Shown one piece after another: positions 1-7,054 of a DNA stretch of 22,883 nucleotides (position 1 is the stretch's first letter; each line of letters starts with the position of its first letter). The stretch is taken from assembly GCA_003241385.1 (NCBI GenBank), contig QFPO01000028.1, positions 1 through 22,883 on the forward strand, given 5' to 3'. Below the pieces are notes generated by a model. The model had not been told where the DNA came from. It worked only from the letters and a program-made list of their open reading frames with translations, and did no database searches. The position numbers and the translations under genes are program-made. This stretch comes from Rhodanobacter denitrificans. GTDB lineage: Bacteria > Pseudomonadota > Gammaproteobacteria > Xanthomonadales > Rhodanobacteraceae.

Positions 1-142
1 GGAGATGGTGATGCCGGGCGACAACATCAAAATGGTGGTGACGCTGATCGCGCCGATCGCGATGGACGAAGGCCTGCGCTTCGCGATCCGCGAGGGCGGT
101 CGTACCGTCGGCGCCGGCGTCGTCGCCAAGATCTTCGAGTAA
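1..142 (+). CDS. tuf: Elongation factor Tu, C-terminal end (partial)
   Basis: This is the last 46 codons of EF-Tu, the GTPase that delivers aminoacyl-tRNA to the ribosomal A site. The reading frame starts at base 2 and ends at TAA 140-142. The translated end contains MVMPGDNIKM, then IAMDEGLRFAIREGGRTVGA and finally VVAKIFE, which is the conserved barrel domain III terminus of bacterial EF-Tu. The rest of the gene lies before the window. Its place just before rpsJ is the usual junction of the str and S10 operons. An 8-bp hairpin at 151-170 follows directly, but it lacks a real T run. Confidence 0.97.
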   Translation, partial: EMVMPGDNIKMVVTLIAPIAMDEGLRFAIREGGRTVGAGVVAKIFE

Positions 143-147
143 AACGC

Positions 148-177
148 TTGCGGCATCGCACGCGATGCCGTTAGAAT
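148..177 (+). promoter_or_regulatory. Possible upstream promoter after tuf
   Basis: TTGCGG (148-153) and TAGAAT (172-177) are separated by 18 bases. The -10 matches the consensus at five of six positions, the -35 only at three. The 13-mer CGTTAGAATAGCC around the -10 recurs exactly before rpsM (from 11035), which supports a promoter role. A hairpin (151-170) overlaps the spacer, so the site could instead be part of a weak tuf terminator. Confidence 0.4.
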
Positions 178-317
178 AGCCGGCTCGGACGCTCCTGGCG
201 TCCGGGTCGATGAGGCGCCCAAGTGCGGGGCGCCGACTACAGCGAAAAGAGGTGCAGGACGTGCCTCGTGTTCGCCAGACTAAGGATGGGCGTCGTCAAG
301 TCGGGCTCCGTCGTTCG

Positions 318-346
318 TTGACGGGGCCGGTGGCGCGTACTATACT
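318..346 (+). promoter_or_regulatory. Promoter of the S10 operon
   Basis: TTGACG (318-323) and TATACT (341-346) each match the sigma70 consensus at five of six positions, with the optimal 17-base spacer. Transcription would start near 352-354. That leaves a leader of about 87 bases before the rpsJ ATG at 440. This is the best promoter seen in the window. Confidence 0.75.
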
Positions 347-355
347 TTTCTGTCT

Positions 356-387
356 GGCAGGCCGGGAAACCGGCCTGCCTGATTTTT
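356..387 (+). promoter_or_regulatory. Leader hairpin with GAAA tetraloop and T run before rpsJ
   Basis: Bases 356-365 pair perfectly with 370-379 (10 bp, eight G-C pairs) around a GAAA loop (366-369). TGA and five T residues (383-387) follow. The shape is that of an intrinsic terminator, but it starts about four bases after the predicted transcript start. It is therefore either an attenuator or a stabilising 5' hairpin. GNRA loops stabilise such stems and can also serve as protein contacts. Confidence 0.65.
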
Positions 388-439
388 CTCGGGAGCGACC
401 TCGAGTCGCGTTCCGGCTCTTTTCAACAGGAATACGGCA

Positions 440-751
440 ATGGCGGACCAGAAGATTCGCATCCGACTCAAGGCCTTCGATCATCGTCTGATCGATCGTT
501 CGGCCAGCGAGATCGTCGAGACGGCAAAGCGCACCGGCGCGCAAGTGCGCGGCCCGATACCGCTGCCGACCAAGATTGAGCGTTACACCATTCTGGTTTC
601 GCCGCATGCGGACAAGGATGCGCGTGACCAGTACGAGACCCGCGTGCACAAGCGCGTGCTGGATATCGTTGACCCCAACGACAAGACCGTGGACGCATTG
701 ATGAAGCTCGACCTGGCGGCCGGTGTGGACGTCCAGATCAAGCTGCACTGA
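440..751 (+). CDS. rpsJ: 30S ribosomal protein S10
   Basis: S10 sits in the head of the small subunit and, with NusB, also takes part in antitermination. The 103-residue length equals that of E. coli S10, and the sequence is full length. MADQKIRIRLKAFDHRLID starts the family pattern, and GPIPLPTKIERYTILVSPH is the typical central loop. It is the first gene of the S10 operon, with AGG(A) at 428-431 placed 8 bases before ATG. It follows a predicted promoter and leader hairpin, so control of the whole operon probably acts just upstream. The frame is continuous and nothing in it is unusual. Confidence 0.98.
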   Translation: MADQKIRIRLKAFDHRLIDRSASEIVETAKRTGAQVRGPIPLPTKIERYTILVSPHADKDARDQYETRVHKRVLDIVDPNDKTVDALMKLDLAAGVDVQIKLH

Positions 752-772
752 GCACGGCGATAGGACACGACG

Positions 773-1417
773 ATGAGTATCGGATTGGTAGGCCGCAAGT
801 GCGGCATGAGCCGAGTCTTTACCGAAGACGGCCGTTCGGTGCCGGTGACGCTGATCGAAGCGACGCCGAACCGGGTGACCCAGGTCAAGACGATCGAAAC
901 CGACGGCTACAACGCCGTCCAGGTCACCGCGGGCAGCAAGCGCGCGGCGCTGATCAACAAGCCGCTGGCCGGGCACTACGCCAAGGCCAAGGTCGAGGCG
1001 GGCCGCGGACTCTGGGAGTTCCGCGTCGAGGCTGACGACCTAGCGAAGTTCGACGTCGGCGGCGAGATCAAGGCTGAGGAAGTGTTCCAGGTCGGCCAGA
1101 AGGTCGACGTTGCCGGCGTCAGCAAGGGCAAGGGCTTCCAGGGCACGATCAAGCGCCATCATTTCACGATGGGCGACGCCACCCACGGTAACTCGCTGTC
1201 GCATCGCTCGCCGGGCTCGATCGGCCAGCGCCAGACGCCGGGCCGCGTGTTCCCCGGCAAGAAGATGTCCGGACACATGGGTAACGTGCGCCGTTCGTCG
1301 ATCAACCTCGAAGTCGTCAAGATCGACAGCGAGCGTCACGTGATCGCGATCAAGGGTGCGGTTCCCGGCGCGCCCGGCGGCCACGTCATCATTCGTCCTG
1401 CCGTCAAGGCAAAGTGA
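773..1417 (+). CDS. rplC: 50S ribosomal protein L3
   Basis: L3 is an early assembly protein of the large subunit, with a long loop that reaches toward the peptidyl transferase centre. The 214 residues match the family. GLVGRKCGMSRVF opens the protein. The segment GSIGQRQTPGRVFPGKKM contains the glutamine that PrmB methylates in E. coli L3, in the right context. AGGA at 762-765 lies 7 bases before the ATG, and the gap from rpsJ is 21 bases. It belongs to the S10 operon. Confidence 0.98.
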   Translation: MSIGLVGRKCGMSRVFTEDGRSVPVTLIEATPNRVTQVKTIETDGYNAVQVTAGSKRAALINKPLAGHYAKAKVEAGRGLWEFRVEADDLAKFDVGGEIKAEEVFQVGQKVDVAGVSKGKGFQGTIKRHHFTMGDATHGNSLSHRSPGSIGQRQTPGRVFPGKKMSGHMGNVRRSSINLEVVKIDSERHVIAIKGAVPGAPGGHVIIRPAVKAK

Positions 1418-1427
1418 GGAGGACGCC

Positions 1428-2030
1428 ATGGAACTGAATGTCATCGGCGCCAAGCCTCTCGCGGTTTCCGAGGCGGTGTTCGGCAAGGAATTCCGCGAGG
1501 ATCTGGTCCACCAGGTCGTCGTCGCCTACCGCAACGCCGGCCGTGCCGGAAGCAAGGCCCAGCTGTCGCGTTCGGACGTGTCCGGCACGACCAAGAAGTT
1601 CAAGAAGCAGAAGGGCGGCGGCGCCCGTCACGGCGACTACCGCGCACCGATCTTCGTCGGCGGCGGCGTCACCTTCGCGGCACGTCCGCGCAGCTTCGCG
1701 CAGAAGGTCAACCGCAAGATGTTTCGCGGTGCCGTCGCGTCGATCCTGTCCGAGCTGGTCCGCCAGGACCGCCTCAAGGTGGTCGAGTCGTTCGGCATCG
1801 AGCAGCCCAAGACGCGCGATCTGGTCGCCAAGCTGGCCAGCTTCGAGGCGACGGGCCGCACGGTCCTGGTCGCCGAGAACGCGCCCGAGGCGCTGTATCT
1901 GGCGGCACGCAACATCCCCTACGTCCACGTCGTCGACGTGGCGGGACTGGATCCGGTCAGCCTGGTCGGCGCCAAGCAGGTGCTGCTGACCGTTGACTCG
2001 GTGAAGAAGATCGAGGAGTGGCTGGCATGA
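1428..2030 (+). CDS. rplD: 50S ribosomal protein L4
   Basis: L4 binds 23S rRNA and its loop lines the peptide exit tunnel. In E. coli it also represses the S10 operon. The start at 1428 gives 200 residues (E. coli 201) beginning MELNVIGAKPLAV, and GAGGAGG-like sequence lies just ahead. The frame stays open back to 1356, but that would add 24 residues inside rplC that L4 does not have. The basic tunnel loop KKFKKQKGGGARHGDYRAPIF lies near residues 47-67. The gap from rplC is 10 bases. The stop codon overlaps the rplW ATG (ATGA, 2027-2030). Confidence 0.97.
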   Translation: MELNVIGAKPLAVSEAVFGKEFREDLVHQVVVAYRNAGRAGSKAQLSRSDVSGTTKKFKKQKGGGARHGDYRAPIFVGGGVTFAARPRSFAQKVNRKMFRGAVASILSELVRQDRLKVVESFGIEQPKTRDLVAKLASFEATGRTVLVAENAPEALYLAARNIPYVHVVDVAGLDPVSLVGAKQVLLTVDSVKKIEEWLA

Positions 2031-2317
2031 ACGAGCGTTTGCTCGGCGTTCTGCGCGCGCCGCTGGTCTCCGAAAAGACCGCGCGGCTGCAGGAAGCCAA
2101 TCAGTATGTTTTCGAGATCGCCCAGGCGGCGACCAAGGCCGACGTCAAAGCGGCCGTCGAACAGCTGTTCGACGTCCAGGTCGAGGCGGTCAACGTCGTC
2201 ACCATCAAGGGCAAGACCAAGGCGTTCCGGTCGCGGCTGGGTACGCGCGGCAACCGGCGCAAAGCATACGTCCGTCTGCGCGAAGGCCAGACGATCGACG
2301 TGATGGCCAAGGCCTGA
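2027..2317 (+). CDS. rplW: 50S ribosomal protein L23
   Basis: L23 stands at the exit of the peptide tunnel and docks trigger factor and SRP. The start chosen is ATG 2027, giving 96 residues with MNERLLGVLRAPLVSEKTARLQE, the family N-terminus. An in-frame GTG at 2018 would only add three residues. The ATG overlaps the rplD stop (ATGA), and GAGGAG at 2013-2018 is well spaced, so translation is probably coupled to rplD. The GKTKAFRSRLGTRGNRRKAYVRL segment is the conserved rRNA-binding loop. Confidence 0.97.
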   Translation: MNERLLGVLRAPLVSEKTARLQEANQYVFEIAQAATKADVKAAVEQLFDVQVEAVNVVTIKGKTKAFRSRLGTRGNRRKAYVRLREGQTIDVMAKA

Positions 2318-2331
2318 GGGCGGAATAATCC

Positions 2332-3159
2332 ATGGCACTGATCACACTCAAGCCTACCTCGGCTGGCCGTCGCGCAGCCGTTCGCGTGGTGACCCCGGGT
2401 CTCCACAAGGGTGCGCCGTACGCGCCGCTGACCGAGTCGCAGTCCAAGACCGGCGGCCGCAACCACTACGGTCGCATCACGACGCGTCACAAGGGCGGCG
2501 GTTCCAAGCAGAACTACCGCATCATCGACTTCAAGCGCGACAAGGAAGGCATCGCCTGCCGCGTCGAGCGGATCGAGTACGACCCGAACCGCACCGCGCA
2601 CATCGCGCTGCTGTGCTACGTCGACGGTGAGCGCCGCTACATCATCGCGCCGAAGGGCGTGCAGGTCGGCGACCAGCTGATGGCCGGCCGCGACGCGCCG
2701 ATCAAGGCCGGCAACACGCTGCCGCTGCGCAACATCCCGGTCGGTACGACGGTGCACTGCATCGAGATGAAGCCCGGCAAGGGTGCGCAGATCGCGCGCA
2801 GTGCCGGCGCCTCGGCGCAGCTGGTCGCACGCGAGCAGGGCCACGCCACGCTGCGCCTGCGTTCGGGCGAAATGCGCAAGGTGCCGGCCGAGTGCCGCGC
2901 CACGATCGGCGAAGTCGGCAACTCCGAGCACAACCTCGAGAAGCTGGGCAAGGCCGGCGCGAAGCGCTGGCGCGGCATCAAGCCGACCGTTCGCGGTGCG
3001 GCGATGAACCCGGTCGACCATCCGCACGGTGGTGGTGAGGGTCGCGCAGGACAGGGCAACCCGCATCCGGTCTCCCCGTGGGGTACGCCGGCCAAGGGCT
3101 ACAAGACACGCAAGAACAAGCGCACGCAGCAGTTCATCGTGCGCGATCGCCGGGGTTGA
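2332..3159 (+). CDS. rplB: 50S ribosomal protein L2
   Basis: L2 is the large, highly conserved protein needed for subunit joining and peptidyl transferase activity. It has 275 residues (E. coli 273). The N-terminal KPTSAGRRAAVRV region and the OB/SH3 core (YRIIDFKRDK, RIEYDPNRTAHIAL) are intact. Near the C-terminus NPVDHPHGGGEGR carries the invariant histidines, here His230 and His232, one of which corresponds to the functionally important His229 of E. coli. The gap from rplW is 14 bases. Nothing is unusual. Confidence 0.98.
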   Translation: MALITLKPTSAGRRAAVRVVTPGLHKGAPYAPLTESQSKTGGRNHYGRITTRHKGGGSKQNYRIIDFKRDKEGIACRVERIEYDPNRTAHIALLCYVDGERRYIIAPKGVQVGDQLMAGRDAPIKAGNTLPLRNIPVGTTVHCIEMKPGKGAQIARSAGASAQLVAREQGHATLRLRSGEMRKVPAECRATIGEVGNSEHNLEKLGKAGAKRWRGIKPTVRGAAMNPVDHPHGGGEGRAGQGNPHPVSPWGTPAKGYKTRKNKRTQQFIVRDRRG

Positions 3160-3171
3160 TAGGTACACGCC

Positions 3172-3453
3172 ATGCCACGTTCACTGAAGAAAGGCCCGTT
3201 CGTCGACCACCACCTGCTCAAGAAGGTGGAGGCCGCCGCTGCCGCCAATAACAAGCGCCCGATCAAGACCTGGTCGCGCCGTTCGATGATCGTGCCGGAC
3301 ATGGTCGGCCTGACCCTGGCGGTGCACAACGGTCGTCTCCATGTTCCGGTCCTCGTGAACGAGAACATGGTCGGACACAAGCTCGGCGAGTTTGCCGTCA
3401 CGCGCACCTTCAAGGGGCACGGTGGCGACAAGAAAGCCGACGGCAAGAAGTAA
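3172..3453 (+). CDS. rpsS: 30S ribosomal protein S19
   Basis: S19 lies in the head of the 30S subunit, contacts S13 and takes part in the bridge to the 50S subunit. The 93 residues start MPRSLKKGPFVDHHLLKKVE and include IKTWSRRSMIVPDMVGLT and LGEFAVTRTFKGH, all family signatures. AGG at 3161-3163 precedes the ATG by 8 bases. It follows rplB by 12 bases in the S10 operon. Confidence 0.98.
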   Translation: MPRSLKKGPFVDHHLLKKVEAAAAANNKRPIKTWSRRSMIVPDMVGLTLAVHNGRLHVPVLVNENMVGHKLGEFAVTRTFKGHGGDKKADGKK

Positions 3454-3464
3454 GGAGAAGCACC

Positions 3465-3794
3465 GTGGAAGCGAAGGCTGTTCTGCGCACCGCGCGCATC
3501 TCCCCGCAGAAGGTCCGGCTCGTCGCCGACCAGGTGCGTGGCCTGCCGGTGGATCGCGCTCTGACTCTGCTGAAGTTCAGCGACAAGAAGGCCGCTCACC
3601 TGGTCTACAAGGTCCTGTTCTCGGCGACTTCCAACGCCGAGAACAATCTCGGCGCCGACGTCGACGAGCTCAAGGTCTCGCGCATCTTCGTCGACGAGGG
3701 TCCGATCCTCAAGCGGATGCACGCCCGGGCCAAGGGTCGCGGTACCCAAATTTTCAAGCGCACCAGCCACATCACTGTGGTTGTGGGCGAATAA
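3465..3794 (+). CDS. rplV: 50S ribosomal protein L22
   Basis: L22 has a globular surface domain and a long hairpin that forms part of the nascent-peptide tunnel wall. It has 109 residues (E. coli 110). It starts with GTG at 3465, preceded by a strong TAAGGAG that overlaps the rpsS stop. The order VRLVADQVRGLPVDRAL, then FSATSNAENNLGADVDELKV, then the tunnel loop LKRMHARAKGRGTQIFKRTSH is complete. In-frame ATG codons further in would remove the conserved N-terminus. Confidence 0.97.
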   Translation: MEAKAVLRTARISPQKVRLVADQVRGLPVDRALTLLKFSDKKAAHLVYKVLFSATSNAENNLGADVDELKVSRIFVDEGPILKRMHARAKGRGTQIFKRTSHITVVVGE

Positions 3795-3813
3795 GGTTCG
3801 AAGGACGGCAACG

Positions 3814-4533
3814 ATGGGTCATAAAGTACATCCCACCGGTATCCGCCTTGGCATCGCCAAGGACTGGAATTCGAAGTGGTTCGCCAACAAGCGCGAGTAC
3901 GCCGAGTACCTCGCCGCCGATCTCAAGGTGCGCGAGCTGCTGCGCAAGAAGCTGGCCCAGGCCGGCGTCTCGCGCATCCAGATCGAGCGTCCGGCCAAGA
4001 ATGCGCGCGTGACGATCCACACGGCTCGTCCGGGTGTCGTCATCGGCAAGAAGGGCGAGGACATCGAGAAGCTGCGCAAGGAAGTCTCCACGCTGATGGG
4101 CGTTCCGGCGCACATCAACGTGACCGAGGTGCGCAAGCCCGAGCTCGACGCGCAGCTGGTCGCCGAGTCGATCGCCCAGCAGCTCGAGCGCCGCATCATG
4201 TTCCGCCGCGCGATGAAGCGCAGCGTGCAGAACGCGATGCGCCTCGGTGCGCTCGGCATCAAGGTCAACGTCGCCGGCCGCCTCAACGGCGCCGAGATCG
4301 CGCGTTCGGAGTGGTACCGCGAAGGTCGCGTGCCGCTGCACACGCTGCGTGCCGACATCGACTACGGCTTCGCCGAGGCGAAGACCACCTACGGCATCAT
4401 CGGCGTGAAGGTGTGGGTCTACAAGGGCGAGATCTTCGACCTCGCCGCGGCGACCCAGGAAGCCAAGGCCGAGGCCAGTGAAGAGCGCGCGCCGCGCCGG
4501 TCGGCCAAGCCCGCCGCCGCTGCAGGAGCCTGA
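3814..4533 (+). CDS. rpsC: 30S ribosomal protein S3
   Basis: S3 forms part of the mRNA entry channel and has helicase activity with S4 and S5. ATG 3814 gives 239 residues and the family start MGHKVHPTGIRLGIAKDW. The frame is open back to 3781, but those 11 extra residues overlap the rplV end and are not conserved. The KH domain holds VVIGKKGEDIEKLRKEV, and the C-terminal domain ends with YGIIGVKVWVYKGEIF. After that comes a tail of about 29 residues rich in Ala, Glu, Lys and Arg, slightly longer than in E. coli S3 (233). Confidence 0.97.
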   Translation: MGHKVHPTGIRLGIAKDWNSKWFANKREYAEYLAADLKVRELLRKKLAQAGVSRIQIERPAKNARVTIHTARPGVVIGKKGEDIEKLRKEVSTLMGVPAHINVTEVRKPELDAQLVAESIAQQLERRIMFRRAMKRSVQNAMRLGALGIKVNVAGRLNGAEIARSEWYREGRVPLHTLRADIDYGFAEAKTTYGIIGVKVWVYKGEIFDLAAATQEAKAEASEERAPRRSAKPAAAAGA

Positions 4534-4535
4534 TC

Positions 4536-4949
4536 ATGCTGCAACCGAAACGTACCAAGTATCGCAAGGTCCACAAGGGCCGCAACAACGGTCTGACCTA
4601 CGTCGCGACCAAGGTCAGCTTCGGCGAGTTTGGCCTCAAGGCCATCACGCACGGCCAGCTGACCGCGCGCCAGATCGAGGCCGCCCGTCGTTGCATCACC
4701 CGCTACGTCAAGCGCGGCGGCAAGCTGTGGATCCGCGTGTTCCCGGACAAGCCGATCACCAAGAAGCCGATCGAAGTGCGTATGGGTAACGGCAAGGGCA
4801 ACGTCGAGTACTGGGTCGCGCCGATCCAGCCCGGCCGCATGCTGTACGAGATCGAGGGCATCGGCGAGGCGGAAGCCCGCGAGGCCTTCCGCCTGGCCGC
4901 CGCGAAGCTGTCGGTCCAGACCCAATTCGTTACCCGAACGGTGCTGTGA
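4536..4949 (+). CDS. rplP: 50S ribosomal protein L16
   Basis: L16 binds near the A-site tRNA elbow and organises the central protuberance region. The 137 residues start MLQPKRTKYRKVHKGRNNG. IRVFPDKPITKKPIEVRMG, with the arginine that the oxygenase RoxA (YcfD) hydroxylates in E. coli, is present in context, followed by GKGNVEYWVAPIQPGRMLYE. AGGAG at 4524-4528 sits inside the end of rpsC. Only two bases separate the genes, which points to coupled translation. Confidence 0.98.
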   Translation: MLQPKRTKYRKVHKGRNNGLTYVATKVSFGEFGLKAITHGQLTARQIEAARRCITRYVKRGGKLWIRVFPDKPITKKPIEVRMGNGKGNVEYWVAPIQPGRMLYEIEGIGEAEAREAFRLAAAKLSVQTQFVTRTVL

Positions 4950-5134
4950 TGGAACTCAACGAACTCCGCAAGAAGTCTGTGCAGGAACTGGGCGAGCATC
5001 TCGTCGAACTGCGCCGCGAACAGTTCAATCTGCGCATGCAGAAGGGTTCCGGTCAGCTGACCCAGACGCACCAGATTGGGCGCGTCCGTCGTGAAATCGC
5101 GCAGGTCAAGACCCTGCTCGGCGCTCAGAAGTAA
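4949..5134 (+). CDS. rpmC: 50S ribosomal protein L29
   Basis: L29 is a small two-helix protein near the tunnel exit, next to L23. ATG 4949 gives 61 residues (E. coli 63) starting MELNELRKKSVQELGEHL. The C-terminal half QLTQTHQIGRVRREIAQVKTLL is the usual helix. The ATG shares its first base with the rplP stop TGA (4947-4949), and no good ribosome site is visible, so it probably depends on rplP translation. An in-frame GTG at 4946 would add one residue. Confidence 0.96.
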   Translation: MELNELRKKSVQELGEHLVELRREQFNLRMQKGSGQLTQTHQIGRVRREIAQVKTLLGAQK

Positions 5135-5146
5135 GGACCGGCCGCA

Positions 5147-5410
5147 ATGAGTGATAACCAGAAAGCGCTGCGCACCCTCGAAGGTCGGGTCGTCAGCAAC
5201 AAGATGCAGAAGACCGTGACCGTCCTGCTCGAGCGCCAGGTGCAGCACGCGCTGTACGGCAAGATCGTGCGCCGGTCCACCAAGGTCCACGCTCATGATG
5301 AGAGCGGCGAGTGCCGCGAGGGCGACGTCGTGCGCATCAGCGAATGCCGCCCGCTGTCGAAGACCAAGAACTGGCGTGTCGTCGAAGTCGTCACGCGCGC
5401 TGCGCAGTAA
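5147..5410 (+). CDS. rpsQ: 30S ribosomal protein S17
   Basis: S17 is an OB-fold primary binder of 16S rRNA. It has 87 residues (E. coli 84). LRTLEGRVVSNKMQKTVTVLLER is the family pattern, followed by YGKIVRRSTKVHAHDESGECREGDVVRISECRPLSKTKNWRVVEVV. AAGGA overlaps the rpmC stop 9 bases ahead of ATG. It is the last gene of the S10 group, but only 28 bases separate it from rplN, and no promoter or terminator is evident between them. S10 and spc are therefore probably co-transcribed. Confidence 0.98.
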   Translation: MSDNQKALRTLEGRVVSNKMQKTVTVLLERQVQHALYGKIVRRSTKVHAHDESGECREGDVVRISECRPLSKTKNWRVVEVVTRAAQ

Positions 5411-5438
5411 GCGCTGATCAGCTGAAGGAGCAAACAAC

Positions 5439-5807
5439 ATGATCCAGATGCAGACCACGCTGGATGCAGCGGACAACAGCGGCGCTCGCGAGCTGTTTTG
5501 CATCAAGGTGCTGGGCGGCAGCAAGCGCCGTTACGCCAGCATCGGCGACATCATCAAGGTTTCCGTGCGTGAAGCGATTCCGCGCGGCAAGGTCAAGAAG
5601 GGCGAGGTTTACGACGCCGTGGTCGTGCGTACCCGCAAGGGCGTGCGCCGGGCCGACGGATCGCTGATCCGCTTCGACGGTAACGCCGCCGTTCTGCTCA
5701 ACAACAAGCTGGAGCCGATCGGCACTCGTATCTTCGGACCGGTCACGCGTGAGCTGCGCAGTGAGCGGTTCATGAAGATCGTCTCGCTCGCTCCTGAAGT
5801 GCTGTAA
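5439..5807 (+). CDS. rplN: 50S ribosomal protein L14
   Basis: L14 lies at the subunit interface and contacts L19 and the binding site of the silencing factor RsfS. The 122 residues start MIQMQTTLDAADNSGARELFCIKVLGGSKRRYA. The end FGPVTRELRSERFMKIVSLAPEVL is typical. AAGGAG at 5425-5430 is an excellent ribosome site, 8 bases before ATG. It is the first gene of the spc group. Confidence 0.98.
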   Translation: MIQMQTTLDAADNSGARELFCIKVLGGSKRRYASIGDIIKVSVREAIPRGKVKKGEVYDAVVVRTRKGVRRADGSLIRFDGNAAVLLNNKLEPIGTRIFGPVTRELRSERFMKIVSLAPEVL

Positions 5808-5820
5808 CAGGATCATTGCC

Positions 5821-6135
5821 ATGAACCGCATTCGCAAAGGTGATCAAGTCATCGTGATCACCGGCAAGAACAAGGGTCAGCGAGGCGAGGTGCTCCGCGT
5901 GGCGGGGGATCGCGTCTTCGTGCAGAACATCAATCTGATCAAGCGCCACACCAAGCCGAACCCGCAGGCCAACCAGCCGGGCGGCATCGTCGAGCGCGAG
6001 GCTTCGATCGACATCTCCAACGTTCAACTGTTCAACCCCGCCACCGGCAAGGGCTCGCGCGTCGGCTTCAAGAGCCTCGAAGACGGCCGCAAGGTTCGGG
6101 TGTTCCGCCCGAGCGGCGAAGTGGTCGACATCTAA
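5821..6135 (+). CDS. rplX: 50S ribosomal protein L24
   Basis: L24 is an assembly-initiating protein with a KOW motif. The 104 residues open MNRIRKGDQVIVITGKNKGQRGEVL, where the KOW signature is seen, then VQNINLIKRHTKPNPQANQPGGIVEREASIDISNVQ. This matches the E. coli protein (104) in length. AGGA at 5809-5812 is 8 bases before the ATG. The gap from rplN is 13 bases. Confidence 0.98.
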   Translation: MNRIRKGDQVIVITGKNKGQRGEVLRVAGDRVFVQNINLIKRHTKPNPQANQPGGIVEREASIDISNVQLFNPATGKGSRVGFKSLEDGRKVRVFRPSGEVVDI

Positions 6136-6146
6136 GGCAGCCTGTC

Positions 6147-6686
6147 ATGACACGCCTCGAAAAAATGTACAAGGAACAGGTCGTTCCCAAGCTGATCGAA
6201 CGATTCGGCTACAAGAACGTCATGCAGGTTCCGCGTCTGACCAAGGTCACGCTCAACATGGGCGTCGGCGAAGCGGTCGGCAACAAGAAGGTCCTCGAGA
6301 ACGCCGTCGCGGACATGGCCAAGATCGCCGGTCAGAAGCCGGTCGTGACCTTGTCCAAGAAGTCCATCGCGTCGTTCAAGATCCGCGACAACTGGCCGAT
6401 CGGCTGCAAGGTGACGCTGCGCCGTGCGCAGATGTTCGAGTTCATCGACCGCCTGATCAGCATCTCGCTGCCGCGCGTGCGCGACTTCCGCGGCATCTCG
6501 GGCCGTTCGTTCGACGGCCGCGGCAACTACAACATGGGCGTCAAGGAACAGATCATCTTCCCGGAGATCGATTTCGACCAGATCGACGCGCTGCGCGGTA
6601 TGGACATCGCGGTCACCACGACCGCCGCCACGGACGAGGAAGCCAAGGCTCTGCTGGAAGCCTTCGGTTTTCCTTTCCGCAACTGA
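6147..6686 (+). CDS. rplE: 50S ribosomal protein L5
   Basis: L5 binds 5S rRNA together with L18 and contacts P-site tRNA. It has 179 residues, as in E. coli. KLIERFGYKNVMQVPRLTKVTLNMGVGEA and the loop IASFKIRDNWPIGCKVTLR are family signatures, with FPFRN at the end. In E. coli S8 represses the spc operon by binding the mRNA near the start of this gene. I could not recognise that structure by eye here. The gap from rplX is 11 bases. Confidence 0.98.
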   Translation: MTRLEKMYKEQVVPKLIERFGYKNVMQVPRLTKVTLNMGVGEAVGNKKVLENAVADMAKIAGQKPVVTLSKKSIASFKIRDNWPIGCKVTLRRAQMFEFIDRLISISLPRVRDFRGISGRSFDGRGNYNMGVKEQIIFPEIDFDQIDALRGMDIAVTTTAATDEEAKALLEAFGFPFRN

Positions 6687-6705
6687 TTGAGACACGAGAA
6701 GAATC

Positions 6706-7011
6706 ATGGCCAAGAAGTCGATGGTTAACCGCGAGATCAAGCGCGAGAAGCTGACCAAGCGTCACGCGACCAAGCGCGCCGAGCTCAAGGCGATCGTGGC
6801 GAGCACGACCGCCTCGTACGACGAGAAGATCGCCGCGGCGACCAAGCTGCAGAAGCTGCCGCGCGATTCGAGCGCCTCGCGCCAGCGTACGCGCTGCGTC
6901 CTGTCGGGTCGTCCGCGCGCCGTCTATCGCAAGTTCGGCCTGGCCCGCAACAAGCTTCGTGAAGCCACCATGCGCGGCGATGTGCCGGGACTGCGCAAGG
7001 CCAGTTGGTAA
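6706..7011 (+). CDS. rpsN: 30S ribosomal protein S14 (zinc-independent type)
   Basis: S14 joins the head of the 30S subunit late in assembly. At 101 residues this is the long type without the CxxC pairs of the short zinc-binding S14. The only cysteine is in SRQRTRCVLSGRPRAVYRKFGLARNKLRE, the conserved C-terminal part. It starts MAKKSMVNREIKREKL. The gap from rplE is 19 bases, and the gap to rpsH is 43 bases and holds no clear signal. Confidence 0.97.
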   Translation: MAKKSMVNREIKREKLTKRHATKRAELKAIVASTTASYDEKIAAATKLQKLPRDSSASRQRTRCVLSGRPRAVYRKFGLARNKLREATMRGDVPGLRKASW

Positions 7012-7054
7012 CCCATCCCGGATATCGGTGCTGCAAGTACAGGATTCATAGATT

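Larger units (their letters stand above)
143..439 (+). other. tuf-rpsJ intergenic region / S10 leader
   Basis: I see no gene in these 297 bases. The stretch holds, in order: an 8-bp hairpin (151-170), a TAGAAT -10-like box (172-177), a 7-bp hairpin (186-204), a 7-bp hairpin (214-234), a strong sigma70-type promoter (318-346), and a 10-bp hairpin with T run (356-387). An open frame from 210 to 491 runs out of it into rpsJ in another frame and looks like chance. In E. coli the S10 leader is where L4 controls its own operon. Whether L4 acts here cannot be told from the sequence. Confidence 0.7.

Noticed and set aside
286..321. An 11-codon frame (MGVVKSGSVVR) as a possible leader peptide before rpsJ
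   Set aside because: It lies upstream of the best promoter, its AGG is directly against the ATG, and it has no run of regulatory codons.
210..491. A 93-residue frame between tuf and rpsJ
   Set aside because: It crosses a strong promoter and leader hairpin and runs into rpsJ in another frame. Its sequence shows no family pattern.
6100..6200. An S8-binding site near the rplE start as in E. coli
   Set aside because: I could not find a convincing stem with the expected shape by eye. It is not excluded, but it is not supported.
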